DNA of 64,000 bases from Gammaproteobacteria bacterium (GCA_026706385.1 JAPOYV010000110.1:25404-89403); one strand, 5' to 3'. Positions 9,272-18,153 are shown, counted from the stretch's first letter. The notes: generated by a model from the sequence alone, not told the origin. Made by a program: numbers and translations.

Positions 9272-10177
9272 TCAGGGCGCCAGCCAGCCCTGGCCAACGC
9301 CGTCCCCCACGGTGAAGTCGCCGTAAACCATATGCCGCGCCAGACCCTTGTTTCCCAACCTCGCGCCCCGGCTGCCGTCGGCGCGCATGACCACTGGATA
9401 GGTCACGCCCTTCGTCTCTTCGCCGACCTCATCGACAACGACCATGTAATCGGGATGGTGCGAAGCCCAGCGGTGGTTGTCGAAGCCGCCGGCGTAGCGC
9501 CAATGCACTTTGCGCGCCACACCCCCCGGCCGGATCGCCTCGATCGACAGAACCTGGTGGCCGCGGTGCAGCGAGGTCACCGACCTGCCGTCCGGCGATA
9601 GGCTGACCGAACAGGTCCCGGCCACGCGACCCCGGTGGCCGTCCGACGTCCGCCAGGTCTCGTCGTCGACGTAGGACCAGATCCCGTCCTCCGCCTGGCG
9701 GATGTCGCACTCGGGCCCGCCCCTGCCCAGTGCCGTCAATTCCAGGATCTCGGTGAACTCGCCTCCCAAGGACACGCGAAACCAACGCTTGCCGTCCTTC
9801 TTGCGCAACGCGACGGCGACTTCCGTGTTCGACAGCCAATGCACGCCGCCCAACCGTTCGACATTCTCGGCGATGACGTGGATCGAGGAGTCCCCGCGCC
9901 GCAAGCGACCCTTGGCGGCGGTGCCATCGATCCAGGCGAACTTGGTGCCGTCCGGCGAGAACTCCGGCTGATTGCCGTTGCCGACCAGGACGCTTTCCGC
10001 AGTGGCGAGTTCCGTCAGGTAGATGCGCCCGTCCGAGTGGTGGATCAGGGCGCCGTCACCGACTTCGGCACGAAGCCACTCGAGATCGGTCGGGCTGCCT
10101 TTGGTGTCCCCGTCCGCCAGCGCATTGACCCCGACAAAGGCGCAGACCGCCATTGCGATTCCGCGAGCCGTCAACAT
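9272..10177 (-). CDS. Secreted beta-propeller-like protein, copy A
   Basis: A 301-residue exported protein with a short signal peptide ending near ANALADG-type residues (about 23). It holds PD40/TolB-like blade motifs: PEFSPDGTKFAWIDG near residue 70 and SLSPDGRSVTSLH near 190, plus similar strands between them. This suggests a small beta-propeller. No catalytic residues can be assigned. The next gene upstream (10196-11101) encodes a protein of exactly the same length and near-identical layout, so the two are a recent tandem duplication. A GGGAG ribosome-binding stretch lies about nine bases before the ATG. It may bind a surface polymer, given the acetylation genes next door, but nothing in the sequence proves this. 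Confidence 0.7.
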   Translation of the reverse strand: MLTARGIAMAVCAFVGVNALADGDTKGSPTDLEWLRAEVGDGALIHHSDGRIYLTELATAESVLVGNGNQPEFSPDGTKFAWIDGTAAKGRLRRGDSSIHVIAENVERLGGVHWLSNTEVAVALRKKDGKRWFRVSLGGEFTEILELTALGRGGPECDIRQAEDGIWSYVDDETWRTSDGHRGRVAGTCSVSLSPDGRSVTSLHRGHQVLSIEAIRPGGVARKVHWRYAGGFDNHRWASHHPDYMVVVDEVGEETKGVTYPVVMRADGSRGARLGNKGLARHMVYGDFTVGDGVGQGWLAP

Positions 10178-10195
10178 CGAATCTGTCTCCCCCGG

Positions 10196-11101
10196 TCAGT
10201 CGGCGAGCCACCCTTTGCCGACGCCGTCGCCAACAACGAAGTCGCCGTAGACGCCATGCCGCGCAAACCCCTTGTTGCCGAGGCGCGTGCTGCGCTGCCC
10301 ATCGGCACTCATCACCACCGGGTAGGTGACGTCCTTGGACTCCTGGTCGACTTCGTCTACCACCACGATGTAGTCCGATCCGCTCGCCCAGCGGTGATTG
10401 TCGAAGCCGCCGCCGTGGTTCCAGCGGAGTGTGCGCTCCACGCCGCCGGGACGGATCGCCTGGATTGCAGCCGTCCTGTGGTCGTCGTGGAGCGAGGTGA
10501 CGGAACGGCCGTCCGGGGACAGACTGACGGAACACGTCCCGGCGACCCGACCCCGCCGTCCGTCCGAAGTTCGCCAGACTTCGTCGGCAACGTACGACCA
10601 CACGCCGTCATCGGCCTGGCGGACGTCGCATTCGTAGCCTCCGGTCCCAAGGGCGGTCAACTCGGGGATCTCGGCCTGGCTACCGTCGAGGGAGACGCGA
10701 AACCACTTCCTGGCGCCTTCCCGGCGGAGCACGACGGCCACCTCGCTGTTGGACAGCCAATGAACGCCGCCCTCGCGCCCGACTTCATCGGCGATCAGGT
10801 GGATGGTTGCATCACCCCTACGCAAGCGGCCCTTGGCCGTGGCGCCGTCGATCCATGCGAACTTGGCACCGTCCGGCGAGAATTCCGGTTGGTTGCCGTT
10901 GCCGACATGAACGGTCTCGGCGGTGAGCAGTTCGGTGAGATATATGCGCCCGTCCGCATGGTGAACCAGCGCGCCGGCGCCCACCTCGCCACGGAGCCAC
11001 TCGAGATCGGTTGGACTGCCCTCGTCGCGCCCGTCTGCGAGCGCAAAAACGGAAACCAGGAGGGGCACCACGAAGATTGAGCCGGAGCCGCGAGCCAACA
11101 C
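10196..11101 (-). CDS. Secreted beta-propeller-like protein, copy B
   Basis: A 301-residue paralogue of the neighbouring protein. By eye the two share most residues, including SPTDLEWLR near the mature N-terminus, NGNQPEFSPDG, GVHWLSN, CSVSLSPDGRSVTSLH and GGFDNHRWAS. The signal peptide differs in sequence (VVPLLVSVFALADG), while the mature part is conserved, as expected for selection on the exported domain. The start is taken as GTG at 11101; the hydrophobic signal follows at once, so a much later start would destroy it. Gap to copy A is 18 bases. Function unknown; PD40-like motifs suggest a propeller that binds sugars or proteins. Confidence 0.68.
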   Translation of the reverse strand: MLARGSGSIFVVPLLVSVFALADGRDEGSPTDLEWLRGEVGAGALVHHADGRIYLTELLTAETVHVGNGNQPEFSPDGAKFAWIDGATAKGRLRRGDATIHLIADEVGREGGVHWLSNSEVAVVLRREGARKWFRVSLDGSQAEIPELTALGTGGYECDVRQADDGVWSYVADEVWRTSDGRRGRVAGTCSVSLSPDGRSVTSLHDDHRTAAIQAIRPGGVERTLRWNHGGGFDNHRWASGSDYIVVVDEVDQESKDVTYPVVMSADGQRSTRLGNKGFARHGVYGDFVVGDGVGKGWLAD

Positions 11102-11202
11102 TTGCGTCCCTTGTCCATGCCCGATGGCGAATCAAAGCCACAACGATACCGCAAACGCTAAGGCGTTGACGTGACACGCGCGCCTCCGCCGGTTTTCGAA
11201 TG

Positions 11203-11628
11203 TCACTTGCCGGGAACAGTCGCGAATGCAGGGAGGTCGGGGTCCAGCGCAACCCAGTCCGCCTTTTCCGCGACGTGGAGGTGTGCTTCGGGGCGAGCGC
11301 CGGGATCGTCGTCCAGGCTCCCGGCGGGTACGTCAATGCGCCCGGATGGAGTCGACCGGGGCATCGGCGAGCCACAGGTGCCGCAGAACGCCGACGACGC
11401 GTGCGCCGACCCCGGCTTCGAATAGCGCACGACGTTCGACTCGCCAGCGAGCCAACGGAACGCTTCGCGTTCGATGGTGACGAAGGTGGCGAATCCCGCA
11501 CTCATGGCACGCCGGCATGCCCGACAGTGGCAGTTCACCATCTCGACGGGCCGGCCGCTGTACTCGAACGCGACCGCGCCGCATAGGCAACTGCCACCCG
11601 TCGCGCCAGGCGTCGACGCCGCACGCAA
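11203..11628 (-). CDS. GFA-family zinc protein, second copy, start uncertain
   Basis: A zinc-binding protein of the glutathione-dependent formaldehyde-activating (GFA/CENP-V) fold. The cysteine pattern is complete: GGSCLCGAV, NCHCRACRR and FCGTCGSP, in the usual spacing, and the protein ends in the typical LPAFATVPGK-type tail. No ATG or GTG starts the domain. The best in-frame candidate is TTG at 11628, eleven codons before the first Cys motif, with no good ribosome-binding site. The first GFA gene runs over this start in another frame for about 94 bases. The family name comes from Paracoccus Gfa; most members have no proven formaldehyde role. Coordinates at the 5' end are provisional. Confidence 0.6.
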   Translation of the reverse strand: MRAASTPGATGGSCLCGAVAFEYSGRPVEMVNCHCRACRRAMSAGFATFVTIEREAFRWLAGESNVVRYSKPGSAHASSAFCGTCGSPMPRSTPSGRIDVPAGSLDDDPGARPEAHLHVAEKADWVALDPDLPAFATVPGK

Positions 11629-12074
11629 CGGTCGCCGCGTGACGAGGCGTCGAAGCCGAACGAGGGCGGGTATTCGTCGTACTGCGGGAGGTCGTCGACG
11701 ATGTCGCGCCACGGCGCCTTCGAGCCCACGAAGAAATGCGACTTCGGCCGTGCCGCCGGGCTCGGCTCCACGTTCCCCAACGCGATGGCAACGGGTTTGC
11801 CCGGAATCAGTACCGGCACGACGGAACCGCAACGCGGGCAAAAAACCCGCCTACCGATCGGCGAGGATCGATAGCTCCGGGCCAGGGATTCGCCACGCAA
11901 CATCCGGAAGTCCTCCGATGCCGCACCGCCATACGTGGCGAACGCGGCACCGTGGGCTTTGCGGCACATCGAGCAGTGGCATTGGTCCACGTGCTCGATG
12001 GGGCCGTCTACGACGAAGGCGATGTCACCGCAAAGGCAGCTTCCCGAGTACACGTCGGGCCCGTATCCCGGCAC
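11535..12074 (-). CDS. GFA-family zinc protein, first copy
   Basis: A GFA/CENP-V-fold zinc protein beginning with GTG at 12074. Metal-binding motifs are intact: SGSCLCGDIAF (residues 10-20), CHCSMCRKAHG and FCPRCGS. The conserved region ends near YDEYPPSF (about residue 142). The frame then continues for some 37 Arg-rich residues that look non-native and overlap the start of the second GFA gene in a different reading frame. A normal stop seems to be missing, so a frameshift between the two domains, real or from sequencing, is likely. It begins 24 bases after the D-aminoacylase stop and is probably cotranscribed. The substrate is unknown. Confidence 0.68.
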   Translation of the reverse strand: MPGYGPDVYSGSCLCGDIAFVVDGPIEHVDQCHCSMCRKAHGAAFATYGGAASEDFRMLRGESLARSYRSSPIGRRVFCPRCGSVVPVLIPGKPVAIALGNVEPSPAARPKSHFFVGSKAPWRDIVDDLPQYDEYPPSFGFDASSRGDRCVRRRRLARRVAVAYAARSRSSTAAGPSRW

Positions 12075-12098
12075 GCGGTCGAGAAGGGGGCCGCGCGG

Positions 12099-13799
12099 CT
12101 AAGCCATCGACGGGTTCCGCAGTACCAGCCCTGCCCGCTCGCCCGTGTGCTCGTCGTCGGCGAGGATCACCGTGCCGTTGCAGACCGTCGCCTTGTAGCC
12201 AACAGCCTTCTGGATCAGCCGCGGCGCACCGCCGGGGAAGTCGTGCACCAGCTTGGGCTGCCGTTCCCGGACGCGGGTCATGTCGATGACGTTGATGTCC
12301 GCCTTCATGCCCTCGCGCAGCGCACCACGGTCCGTGAAGCCCAGCACCCGGGCCGACGCGCTGGTCATGCGCCGCACGGCTTCCTGGATACTGAATTCGC
12401 CCTTCTCGCGCACCCAGTGCGAGAGCAGGAACGACGTCCAGCCGGAGTCCATGATCTGGCTGACGTGCGCACCCGCATCGCCGATGCCCGGCAGAACCCA
12501 GTCCGCCTTCAGGAAACCCGGCAACGCCTCGAGGTCGGTGTTGAAGAAGCGCACATGGAACATCGCCTGGCCGTCGGTCTCCAGCATCTTGTCGAGCCAG
12601 ATCTCCACCGGATGCTTGCCCGCTGCCTTGGCGAGGCTCTTCAGGCTTTGCTCCGCCGGCTTGACGTACTGCGGCCGATCCTCGTCGCCGAGCCAGAAGT
12701 AGTTGGCGGCGCGTTCCTCGATGGTCGGGTCGGCCTTCGCCTCCTCGACAAGCTTGGCGCGCGTATCCGCATCCTGGATCGCGGCCAGCCGCGCCTCGAA
12801 ATCGAGCTTCACCAGGCTGCCCCAGGCCGTGGTCCCGCGCGGTCGCAGCCCGGCACCCGGCGCGAACAGGATGTCGGTCTTCAAGCCGGACAGGAAGCCG
12901 CCGCTGCGCGGCAGCGTCAGGCCACTGATGTCGATGCCTTCGGCCTTCATCGAGGCGATCGCTGCGTCGTAACCGGTTCCTTGGCCGTCGGTACCTGGGT
13001 TGTACGGGGCACTGAACAGCATCCTCGTACGCCCAGCCCGGCCCTGCTTCGTGAGGATGGCCATCTCGTCGTCGAGCTTGCCGTAGTTCAGGACGCTCTG
13101 CAGGATGCCGCCGTGCTTGCCAACCTGCTCGGAGATCGCGACAAGCTCCTCCGGCTGGGCGAAGGTGCCCGGGATCGAGCGGCCGTCTGGCAGCACGTGC
13201 CCCGGGAGCCGGTTCGTCGAGAATCCGATGGCGCCTTCCTTCACCGACTGGCCGACCAGGGCAGCGATCTGACGGATCTCGTCCTCGGTCGCATCGTCGG
13301 TGATCGCCCGCTCGCCCATCACGTAGAAGCGCGACGCGCAGTGGCCCACCAAGCCCGTGATGTTGATCGCGGGGTTGAGCTTCTCGATGGAGTCGAGGTA
13401 CTGGCCGTAGGACTCCCAGTCCCATGGCAGGCCGCCGAGGATCGCGTCCTTCGGGATGTCCTCCACCGTCTCCATCATGCCGGCGAGGAACTCGCGGTCG
13501 GCCGGCTTGCAGGGCGCGAAGGTGACGCCGCAATTGCCGAAGAGCGCGGTCGTGACGCCGTGCCAGGACACGGGCGTCAACAGCGGATCCCAACCCGCCT
13601 GGGCATCGAAGTGGGTGTGCAGGTCGACGAAGCCCGGCGTGACCGCGTGGCCTTCGGCGTCGACTTCCTTAGCGCCCCGGTCGTCGACCTTGCCGACCTT
13701 AGAAATGGTCGCGCCGTCCACGGCGACATCGCCGGTGAATGGTTCAGCGCCGGTGCCGTCGACGATGTTGCCGCCGCGGATTACGAGATCGTGTGGCAT
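12099..13799 (-). CDS. N-acyl-D-amino-acid deacylase-like amidohydrolase, copy 1
   Basis: A 566-residue metal-dependent amidohydrolase of the D-aminoacylase family, which hydrolyses N-acyl-D-amino acids or related N-acyl compounds. The N-terminal sandwich domain opens with DLVIRGGNIVDGTGAEPF, followed by the metal ligands in GFVDLHTHFDAQ (residues about 57-68), TALFGNCGVTFAP and VGHCASR. Near the C-terminus GDAGAHVSQIMDSG supplies the catalytic Asp region, and GMKADINVIDM is the conserved return to the sandwich domain. Length is slightly above the 480-residue enzymes and matches a large environmental subgroup. A relative lies at 24934-26670. The start ATG at 13799 directly precedes the sandwich domain. 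Confidence 0.88.
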   Translation of the reverse strand: MPHDLVIRGGNIVDGTGAEPFTGDVAVDGATISKVGKVDDRGAKEVDAEGHAVTPGFVDLHTHFDAQAGWDPLLTPVSWHGVTTALFGNCGVTFAPCKPADREFLAGMMETVEDIPKDAILGGLPWDWESYGQYLDSIEKLNPAINITGLVGHCASRFYVMGERAITDDATEDEIRQIAALVGQSVKEGAIGFSTNRLPGHVLPDGRSIPGTFAQPEELVAISEQVGKHGGILQSVLNYGKLDDEMAILTKQGRAGRTRMLFSAPYNPGTDGQGTGYDAAIASMKAEGIDISGLTLPRSGGFLSGLKTDILFAPGAGLRPRGTTAWGSLVKLDFEARLAAIQDADTRAKLVEEAKADPTIEERAANYFWLGDEDRPQYVKPAEQSLKSLAKAAGKHPVEIWLDKMLETDGQAMFHVRFFNTDLEALPGFLKADWVLPGIGDAGAHVSQIMDSGWTSFLLSHWVREKGEFSIQEAVRRMTSASARVLGFTDRGALREGMKADINVIDMTRVRERQPKLVHDFPGGAPRLIQKAVGYKATVCNGTVILADDEHTGERAGLVLRNPSMA

Positions 13800-13854
13800 T
13801 TGGTATCCCCTCCCTTGCTCAAGGGTCCAATCATACGCTGTCCATGGGAAGTCG

Positions 13855-14115
13855 CTACTCGGCTACGAGGTCGACCTCGATTCCGCCGACCCAGCCGGAG
13901 ACGACGTTGTACAGCCAGGCGTACAGAGCGCCGCCGACAAAGCCCAGGGCGCCGTAGAGCAAGGGCAACGCAACGGCGGTTACCAGTTGCCACGCAGGTC
14001 CCGTGAAGTAGGCCACGACGGCGAACGGGATGCCGAAAACCAGTCCCACAAGCGCAGCGATCACACCCGCGATCTTCGCCACCGATAGCACGCCAATCAC
14101 CTTGATGACGGTCAT
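13855..14115 (-). CDS. Small two-helix membrane protein
   Basis: An 86-residue hydrophobic protein. ATG at 14115 is chosen because GAGAGGAAA lies just upstream and the preceding codons do not look coding. The sequence reads as a helix at about residues 12-40 (AGVIAALVGLVFGIPFAVVAY), a second at 46-70 (LVTAVALPLLYGALGFVGGAL), then a short amphipathic tail. No known domain is recognised with certainty; it resembles small bacterial membrane proteins of unknown function. It is divergent from the PhyH gene at 14187, with a 71-base shared promoter region, and lies 55 bases before the D-aminoacylase, which it may precede in an operon. Confidence 0.65.
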   Translation of the reverse strand: MTVIKVIGVLSVAKIAGVIAALVGLVFGIPFAVVAYFTGPAWQLVTAVALPLLYGALGFVGGALYAWLYNVVSGWVGGIEVDLVAE

Positions 14116-14186
14116 TTTCCTCTCCGCGTGTTTCACGAACCGTTGAGCGTACACTCTTGACCGTCTGTCGAACCGGAGGACTTGCC

Positions 14187-15188
14187 GTGCAAGGCGTCAA
14201 CGAGCCGCTGCCGCAGGCGACGCAGGACATCGGGCAACTGAAGCGCGACGTCGACGAGTTCGGCTATTGCGTCTACGAGCGCGCCCTCGAGGGCGACTTC
14301 CTGACCGCGGTGCGGGACAGGCTCGTCGAGCAGGCGCAAGCCGAACTGGAGTTGGGCCTGGCGTTCGAGGACGGCGGCCCCGCCCAGCCGATGCCGAGGA
14401 ACTTCAGCGACGAACCAAACCGCGCGTTCCGGGCAAGAAACGGCGGCGTCAACCAGCGCCTGTGGATGCTGATCAACAAGGGCGAGGAGTTCCGCCAAGT
14501 CGCGATGCACCCGGGGACCTCCGAAGTGGTCGCGCACATCCTCGGGCGCGAGTTCCAGCTCTCGACCTTTTCCGCGAACATCGCCAAGCCTGGCGGGGCC
14601 GAGATGAAACTGCACACGGACCAGTGGTGGATGCCGGCGTCGTCTCGCCCGGATGATACGCCCGTCCGGCCCGGAAACATCACCCGCCTCGACTTCGACC
14701 GCGACAACGACGAGGCCGAAGTGGTGCAGATTCCGCCGCCGTCCGCGTGCAACGTCCTGTACATGCTGAACGACTTCACGGCCGACAACGGCGGCACGCG
14801 GTTGGTGCCCGGAAGCCACCGCACGGGGCGACAACCGACCGAGACGCTGGATCTGCAGCCGATTGCGGCCGAAGGTCCCGCCGGAACAGCCGTCATCTTC
14901 GAAGGCCGCACTTGGCACGGCACCGGCGCCAACACCAGCGACCGGGTGCGACTCGGCCTGCTCGCGACGTTCTGCGGCCCGCAGTTCCGTACCCAGGAGA
15001 ACTACACGCTCGGCATCCTGCCGGAGGTCTACGAGCAGTGCGCGCCCGAACTGCTGCAGCGGTTGGGCTTCGGGCTGTGGAACGCCTACGGGAGGGTGGG
15101 CAGTCCCGCCCGCGCGTTCGCGCTGCCCGCGGAAGAACGAGTCGGCCAGTTGAGACCTTCCGGTGATGCGCCGTCGATGAAGCTCTAG
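14187..15188 (+). CDS. Phytanoyl-CoA dioxygenase (PhyH) family oxygenase A
   Basis: A 333-residue Fe(II)/2-oxoglutarate-dependent oxygenase of the PhyH family. Iron ligands are visible as H-T-D in MKLHTDQWWMP and the distal His in RTWHGTGANTSD. The 2-oxoglutarate-binding Arg follows in DRVRLGLL. The fold opens with the family motif VDEFGYCVYERAL. The start is GTG at 14187, because CGGAGGA ends six bases before it; an upstream TTG at 14157 has no such site. The substrate cannot be told: members act on fatty acyl groups, small metabolites, halogenated compounds or secondary metabolites. It stands alone between divergent and convergent neighbours. Confidence 0.85.
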   Translation: MQGVNEPLPQATQDIGQLKRDVDEFGYCVYERALEGDFLTAVRDRLVEQAQAELELGLAFEDGGPAQPMPRNFSDEPNRAFRARNGGVNQRLWMLINKGEEFRQVAMHPGTSEVVAHILGREFQLSTFSANIAKPGGAEMKLHTDQWWMPASSRPDDTPVRPGNITRLDFDRDNDEAEVVQIPPPSACNVLYMLNDFTADNGGTRLVPGSHRTGRQPTETLDLQPIAAEGPAGTAVIFEGRTWHGTGANTSDRVRLGLLATFCGPQFRTQENYTLGILPEVYEQCAPELLQRLGFGLWNAYGRVGSPARAFALPAEERVGQLRPSGDAPSMKL

Positions 15189-15210
15189 GGCGCCAGCGAG
15201 GCGCGACGGT

Positions 15211-16326
15211 TTACCGCGTGTAGAACCGGTACACCGTCGTCGTCGCGTACGTCTCGCCCGGACGCAGCACCGTAGGCGGGAAGCTCGGCTGGTTCGGCGA
15301 ATCCGGGAAGTGCTGTGTTTCCAGGCACAACGCGCTGTGACGCTGGTGTCTCACGCTTCCAATACCGACATGGCGGCCATCGAAGTGGTTGCCGGTGTAG
15401 AGCTGTACGCCCGGCTGGTCCGTCAAAACATCCATGGCCCGACCGGTCGTCGAATCGTAGACGACCGCCGCAAGCGGCAAGTCCCCGCCGGCCTCGTCGA
15501 GCACGAAATTGACGTCGTAGCCGCCGCTCGCAGTTAGCTGCGGTTGGTCGTCCGCGATGCGGGCACCCAGGGTCTGCGGACTCCGGAAATCGAACGGCGT
15601 GTCCGCCACCGGCACGATCTCGCCGGTAGGGATCGAAGCGCTGTCCGCCGGCGTGTAGCGCGCCGCGTTGACCGTCAGGTGGTGGTCGAGCACCGTGCCT
15701 GCGCCACCGTCGGCGAGGTTGAAATAGCTGTGGTTGGTCAGGTTCACGACCGTGGGCTTGTCGGTGCGGGCCTCGTAGTCGATGCGCAACGCGTCGTCGT
15801 CCGTCCACGTGTAGGTCACCGTGGTCGTCAGCTCGCCGGGATAGCCTTCGTCTCCGTCGGGACTCACGTACGTGAGCGCGACGCCGTCGCCTGACGCGGT
15901 CGGCACGCCGTCCCAGACCACCTTGTCGAATCCGCGGACGCCGCCATGCAGCGCGTTTTCGCCGTCGTTCTGCGCCAGCTGCCAGGTCTCGCCGTCGAGT
16001 TCGAAACGGCCGCCGGCGATGCGGTTGGCATAGCGCCCGGTGATCGTCCCGAAGAACGGATTGTCCGTTACGTAGGCGTCCAAGCGGTCGTAGCCGAGCG
16101 CGACGTGGCCAAGCCGGCCGTCGCGGTCCGGAACGCGGATCGAGACGACGATGCCGCCGTACTCGGTGATGCGGACTTCGGAACCGCCCGCGTTGGTCAA
16201 AGTGAAGAGCTTGACCGGCCGGCCTTCAACGACGCCGAACTCGGACACCCCAAGCGATCTCTCGGCGGCCGAGGACCAGGCCCATGCCGCGACGACGACT
16301 GCAACGACTCCCGGCCGCACGTTCAT
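15211..16326 (-). CDS. Secreted aldose 1-epimerase (galactose mutarotase family)
   Basis: A 371-residue aldose 1-epimerase, which interconverts alpha and beta anomers of free sugars. Family motifs are ITEYGGIVVSIRVPD, GYDRLDAY, GTITGRYANRIAGG (with the substrate-binding Asn-Arg), ENALHGGVRGFDKVVWDG (conserved His), VNLTNHSYFNL (catalytic His region) and CLETQHFPDSPNQPSFP (catalytic Glu region). The ATG at 16326 starts a 20-residue hydrophobic signal peptide (VRPGVVAVVVAAWAWSSAA), so the enzyme is periplasmic. This start overlaps the stop of the serine hydrolase by four bases (ATGA), showing translational coupling. Secreted epimerases usually serve sugar uptake or polysaccharide turnover. Confidence 0.92.
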   Translation of the reverse strand: MNVRPGVVAVVVAAWAWSSAAERSLGVSEFGVVEGRPVKLFTLTNAGGSEVRITEYGGIVVSIRVPDRDGRLGHVALGYDRLDAYVTDNPFFGTITGRYANRIAGGRFELDGETWQLAQNDGENALHGGVRGFDKVVWDGVPTASGDGVALTYVSPDGDEGYPGELTTTVTYTWTDDDALRIDYEARTDKPTVVNLTNHSYFNLADGGAGTVLDHHLTVNAARYTPADSASIPTGEIVPVADTPFDFRSPQTLGARIADDQPQLTASGGYDVNFVLDEAGGDLPLAAVVYDSTTGRAMDVLTDQPGVQLYTGNHFDGRHVGIGSVRHQRHSALCLETQHFPDSPNQPSFPPTVLRPGETYATTTVYRFYTR

Positions 16327-17591
16327 ACGAGCGCCTGGTAAACCAACCGCTGGAAGTCCTCCTGGTAGGTATTGCCCGGCATCATGCCGTGCGACATCAC
16401 CTGGGTGAGACACACCCCGAGCAGTTCCTCCGAAGGGTCGGCGAAGTAGGTCGTCCCCGCCGCACCGCCCCAGCCGTACGTGCCAACCGACCGGATCAGC
16501 GGGAACCGGTCCCGGCCGTGGTACATCGCCACGCCCAGGCCCCAGTGGAAACCCGGCCCGGTCATGGGAATCACCATGTCGCCGGTGTGGTTGCCGATCA
16601 TCAGATCGACGGTCTTGCGCCCTAAGATACGTACGCCGTCGAGTTCGCCGCCGTTCAAGAGCATCTGGCCGAACCGGGCGTAGTCGCCCGCCGTGGAGAG
16701 GACGCCGCCCATGTCGCCGCCGGCCGCGAACTCCACTTGCGGGCCGACCGTCTTCTCACTGGTTGCCGCCTTGTCCACCGCCACCAGGCGCACCTCACCA
16801 TCCACCTCGCGCGGCACGTAGCTGGCGCCGAAGCGATCCAAGGCGCCGTCCCTGAGGTAGAAGCCGGTGTCGTCCATGCCCAGCGGATCCAGGATCGCCT
16901 CCCGGAACAGTTCGTCCAGGCGCTGGCCGCTGGCTTCCTCAAGCACTGCGGACAGCAACCGGTAGCCGAGGTGATAGCCGAACTGCTCGCCGGGGTGCGC
17001 GGCCAGCGGCAGTTCCGCCTGGGCACGCACGCGCTCGCGGTTGGTTGGCGGGGACTCGCCGTCCGGCAGGGAGAGCATGTTCGCGTCGCGGCCGATCCAG
17101 CCGAGCGTGGTCAGCACGTCACCGTACTGCTGGCGATAGAAGTGCGGCATCGTGCTGGGGTTGACGAGGCCGGTGGTATTGGTGAGGCAGTCGCGGACGG
17201 TGATGCCGCGCTTGGCGGGCTCCGTCATCATCGGCGCGTCCGCAAGGCGCACCCGCTGGTCGGCGTACTCGGGCAGGAACTTGGACACGGGGTCGTCGGG
17301 GGTGAGCAAGCCGCGCTCGTAGAGAACCATCGTGGCGACACCGGCGATGGGCTTCGTGTTGGACCACATGCGGAACAGCGTATCGACGCCCGCGGGCGCA
17401 TCGTCGTCCAGATCGAGCACGCCGCAAGCATGGTGGTGTACGACCTGCCCGCGCCGGGCAACCAAGGTGACGAGATTCGGCACGCGCCGCGTGTCGACGA
17501 ATTCCTGCATCGCCGGAGCGATACGGGCGAGGCGTTCGGGATCGAATCCGAGGGCGACGGGATCGCCGACGGGGAGAGGAGAATCGGCCAT
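16323..17591 (-). CDS. Serine hydrolase, beta-lactamase/EstB family, copy 1
   Basis: A 422-residue class C beta-lactamase-fold serine hydrolase. The nucleophile motif S-x-x-K is SNTK in FRMWSNTKPIAG (Ser77, Lys80), and the conserved Tyr-containing stretch is GYHLGYRLLSAVLEEASG. A family C-terminal block, HWGLGVAMY, is followed by GTYGWGGAAGTTYFADP. No signal peptide is seen, so it is probably cytoplasmic, like EstB-type esterases rather than true beta-lactamases. It is the first gene of a two-gene unit with the aldose epimerase. Substrate unknown; short-chain esters or lactones are typical for the family. Confidence 0.85.
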   Translation of the reverse strand: MADSPLPVGDPVALGFDPERLARIAPAMQEFVDTRRVPNLVTLVARRGQVVHHHACGVLDLDDDAPAGVDTLFRMWSNTKPIAGVATMVLYERGLLTPDDPVSKFLPEYADQRVRLADAPMMTEPAKRGITVRDCLTNTTGLVNPSTMPHFYRQQYGDVLTTLGWIGRDANMLSLPDGESPPTNRERVRAQAELPLAAHPGEQFGYHLGYRLLSAVLEEASGQRLDELFREAILDPLGMDDTGFYLRDGALDRFGASYVPREVDGEVRLVAVDKAATSEKTVGPQVEFAAGGDMGGVLSTAGDYARFGQMLLNGGELDGVRILGRKTVDLMIGNHTGDMVIPMTGPGFHWGLGVAMYHGRDRFPLIRSVGTYGWGGAAGTTYFADPSEELLGVCLTQVMSHGMMPGNTYQEDFQRLVYQALV

Positions 17592-17619
17592 GGGGGGACG
17601 CTACGTCGGTTAATGGGGT

Positions 17620-17696
<77 letters not shown>

Positions 17697-17769
17697 TTAG
17701 GCGTTACCTTAGCAGGAACTCAACGACGCAGGAGCATCGAGCATCGAGGCGCGGGGCGACCGACCTCGT

Positions 17770-18153
17770 TTACTGCTGCCGCTGTCCTTCCCGCGCCGGA
17801 CCCCGTCCTCCCGCTCGCCCACGCTGGCCGGCCCGCATCTGCGCCATCATCTCCCGGTACGTGGCCATCTGATCCTCGCTGAGTACCTCGCCGAGTTTCT
17901 TCTCCGTTGATGCCATCACGGCCTGCATCCTGTCGCGCACAGCACGCCGATCACCGGTATCCCTTGCCTCCTGCATCAGGGCGCGCCGTTGCTCGGCCTG
18001 TTCGCCGAGAATCTTCTCCACTTCAACGGTTTGCTCGTCCGACAGACCCAGTGCAGTCTGTAGACGATCCAGCATCGAACCGCGCTCTTGCGCGTTTGCG
18101 CCCAAGCCTAGCGTGACCAAAACAACCAAGGCAGCTAACGACGGTGCTTTCAT
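17770..18153 (-). CDS. Spy/CpxP-like periplasmic helical protein
   Basis: A 127-residue exported protein. The signal peptide is LAALVVLVTLGLGANA (cleavage about residue 22). The mature part is charged, all-helical and Glu/Gln/Arg-rich, with repeating LGLSDEQ and LSEDQ motifs spaced as in Spy/CpxP proteins, which bind unfolded proteins in the periplasm. The tail is a Gly-Arg-rich stretch of about 20 residues. The ATG at 18153 is chosen because it opens the signal peptide and has GAAGGAACC in front; the longer reading has no signal. Divergent from the VapBC pair with about 176 bases between. Confidence 0.75.
   Translation of the reverse strand: MKAPSLAALVVLVTLGLGANAQERGSMLDRLQTALGLSDEQTVEVEKILGEQAEQRRALMQEARDTGDRRAVRDRMQAVMASTEKKLGEVLSEDQMATYREMMAQMRAGQRGRAGGRGPAREGQRQQ

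Noticed and set aside
11736..14006. Very long plus-strand open frame opposite the D-aminoacylase
   Set aside because: It is the reverse reading of a real gene in GC-rich DNA: rich in Arg, His and Gly, no start signal and no motifs. Similar long reverse frames occur opposite most large genes here, such as 22749-24656, 36565-37863 and 27447-29231.
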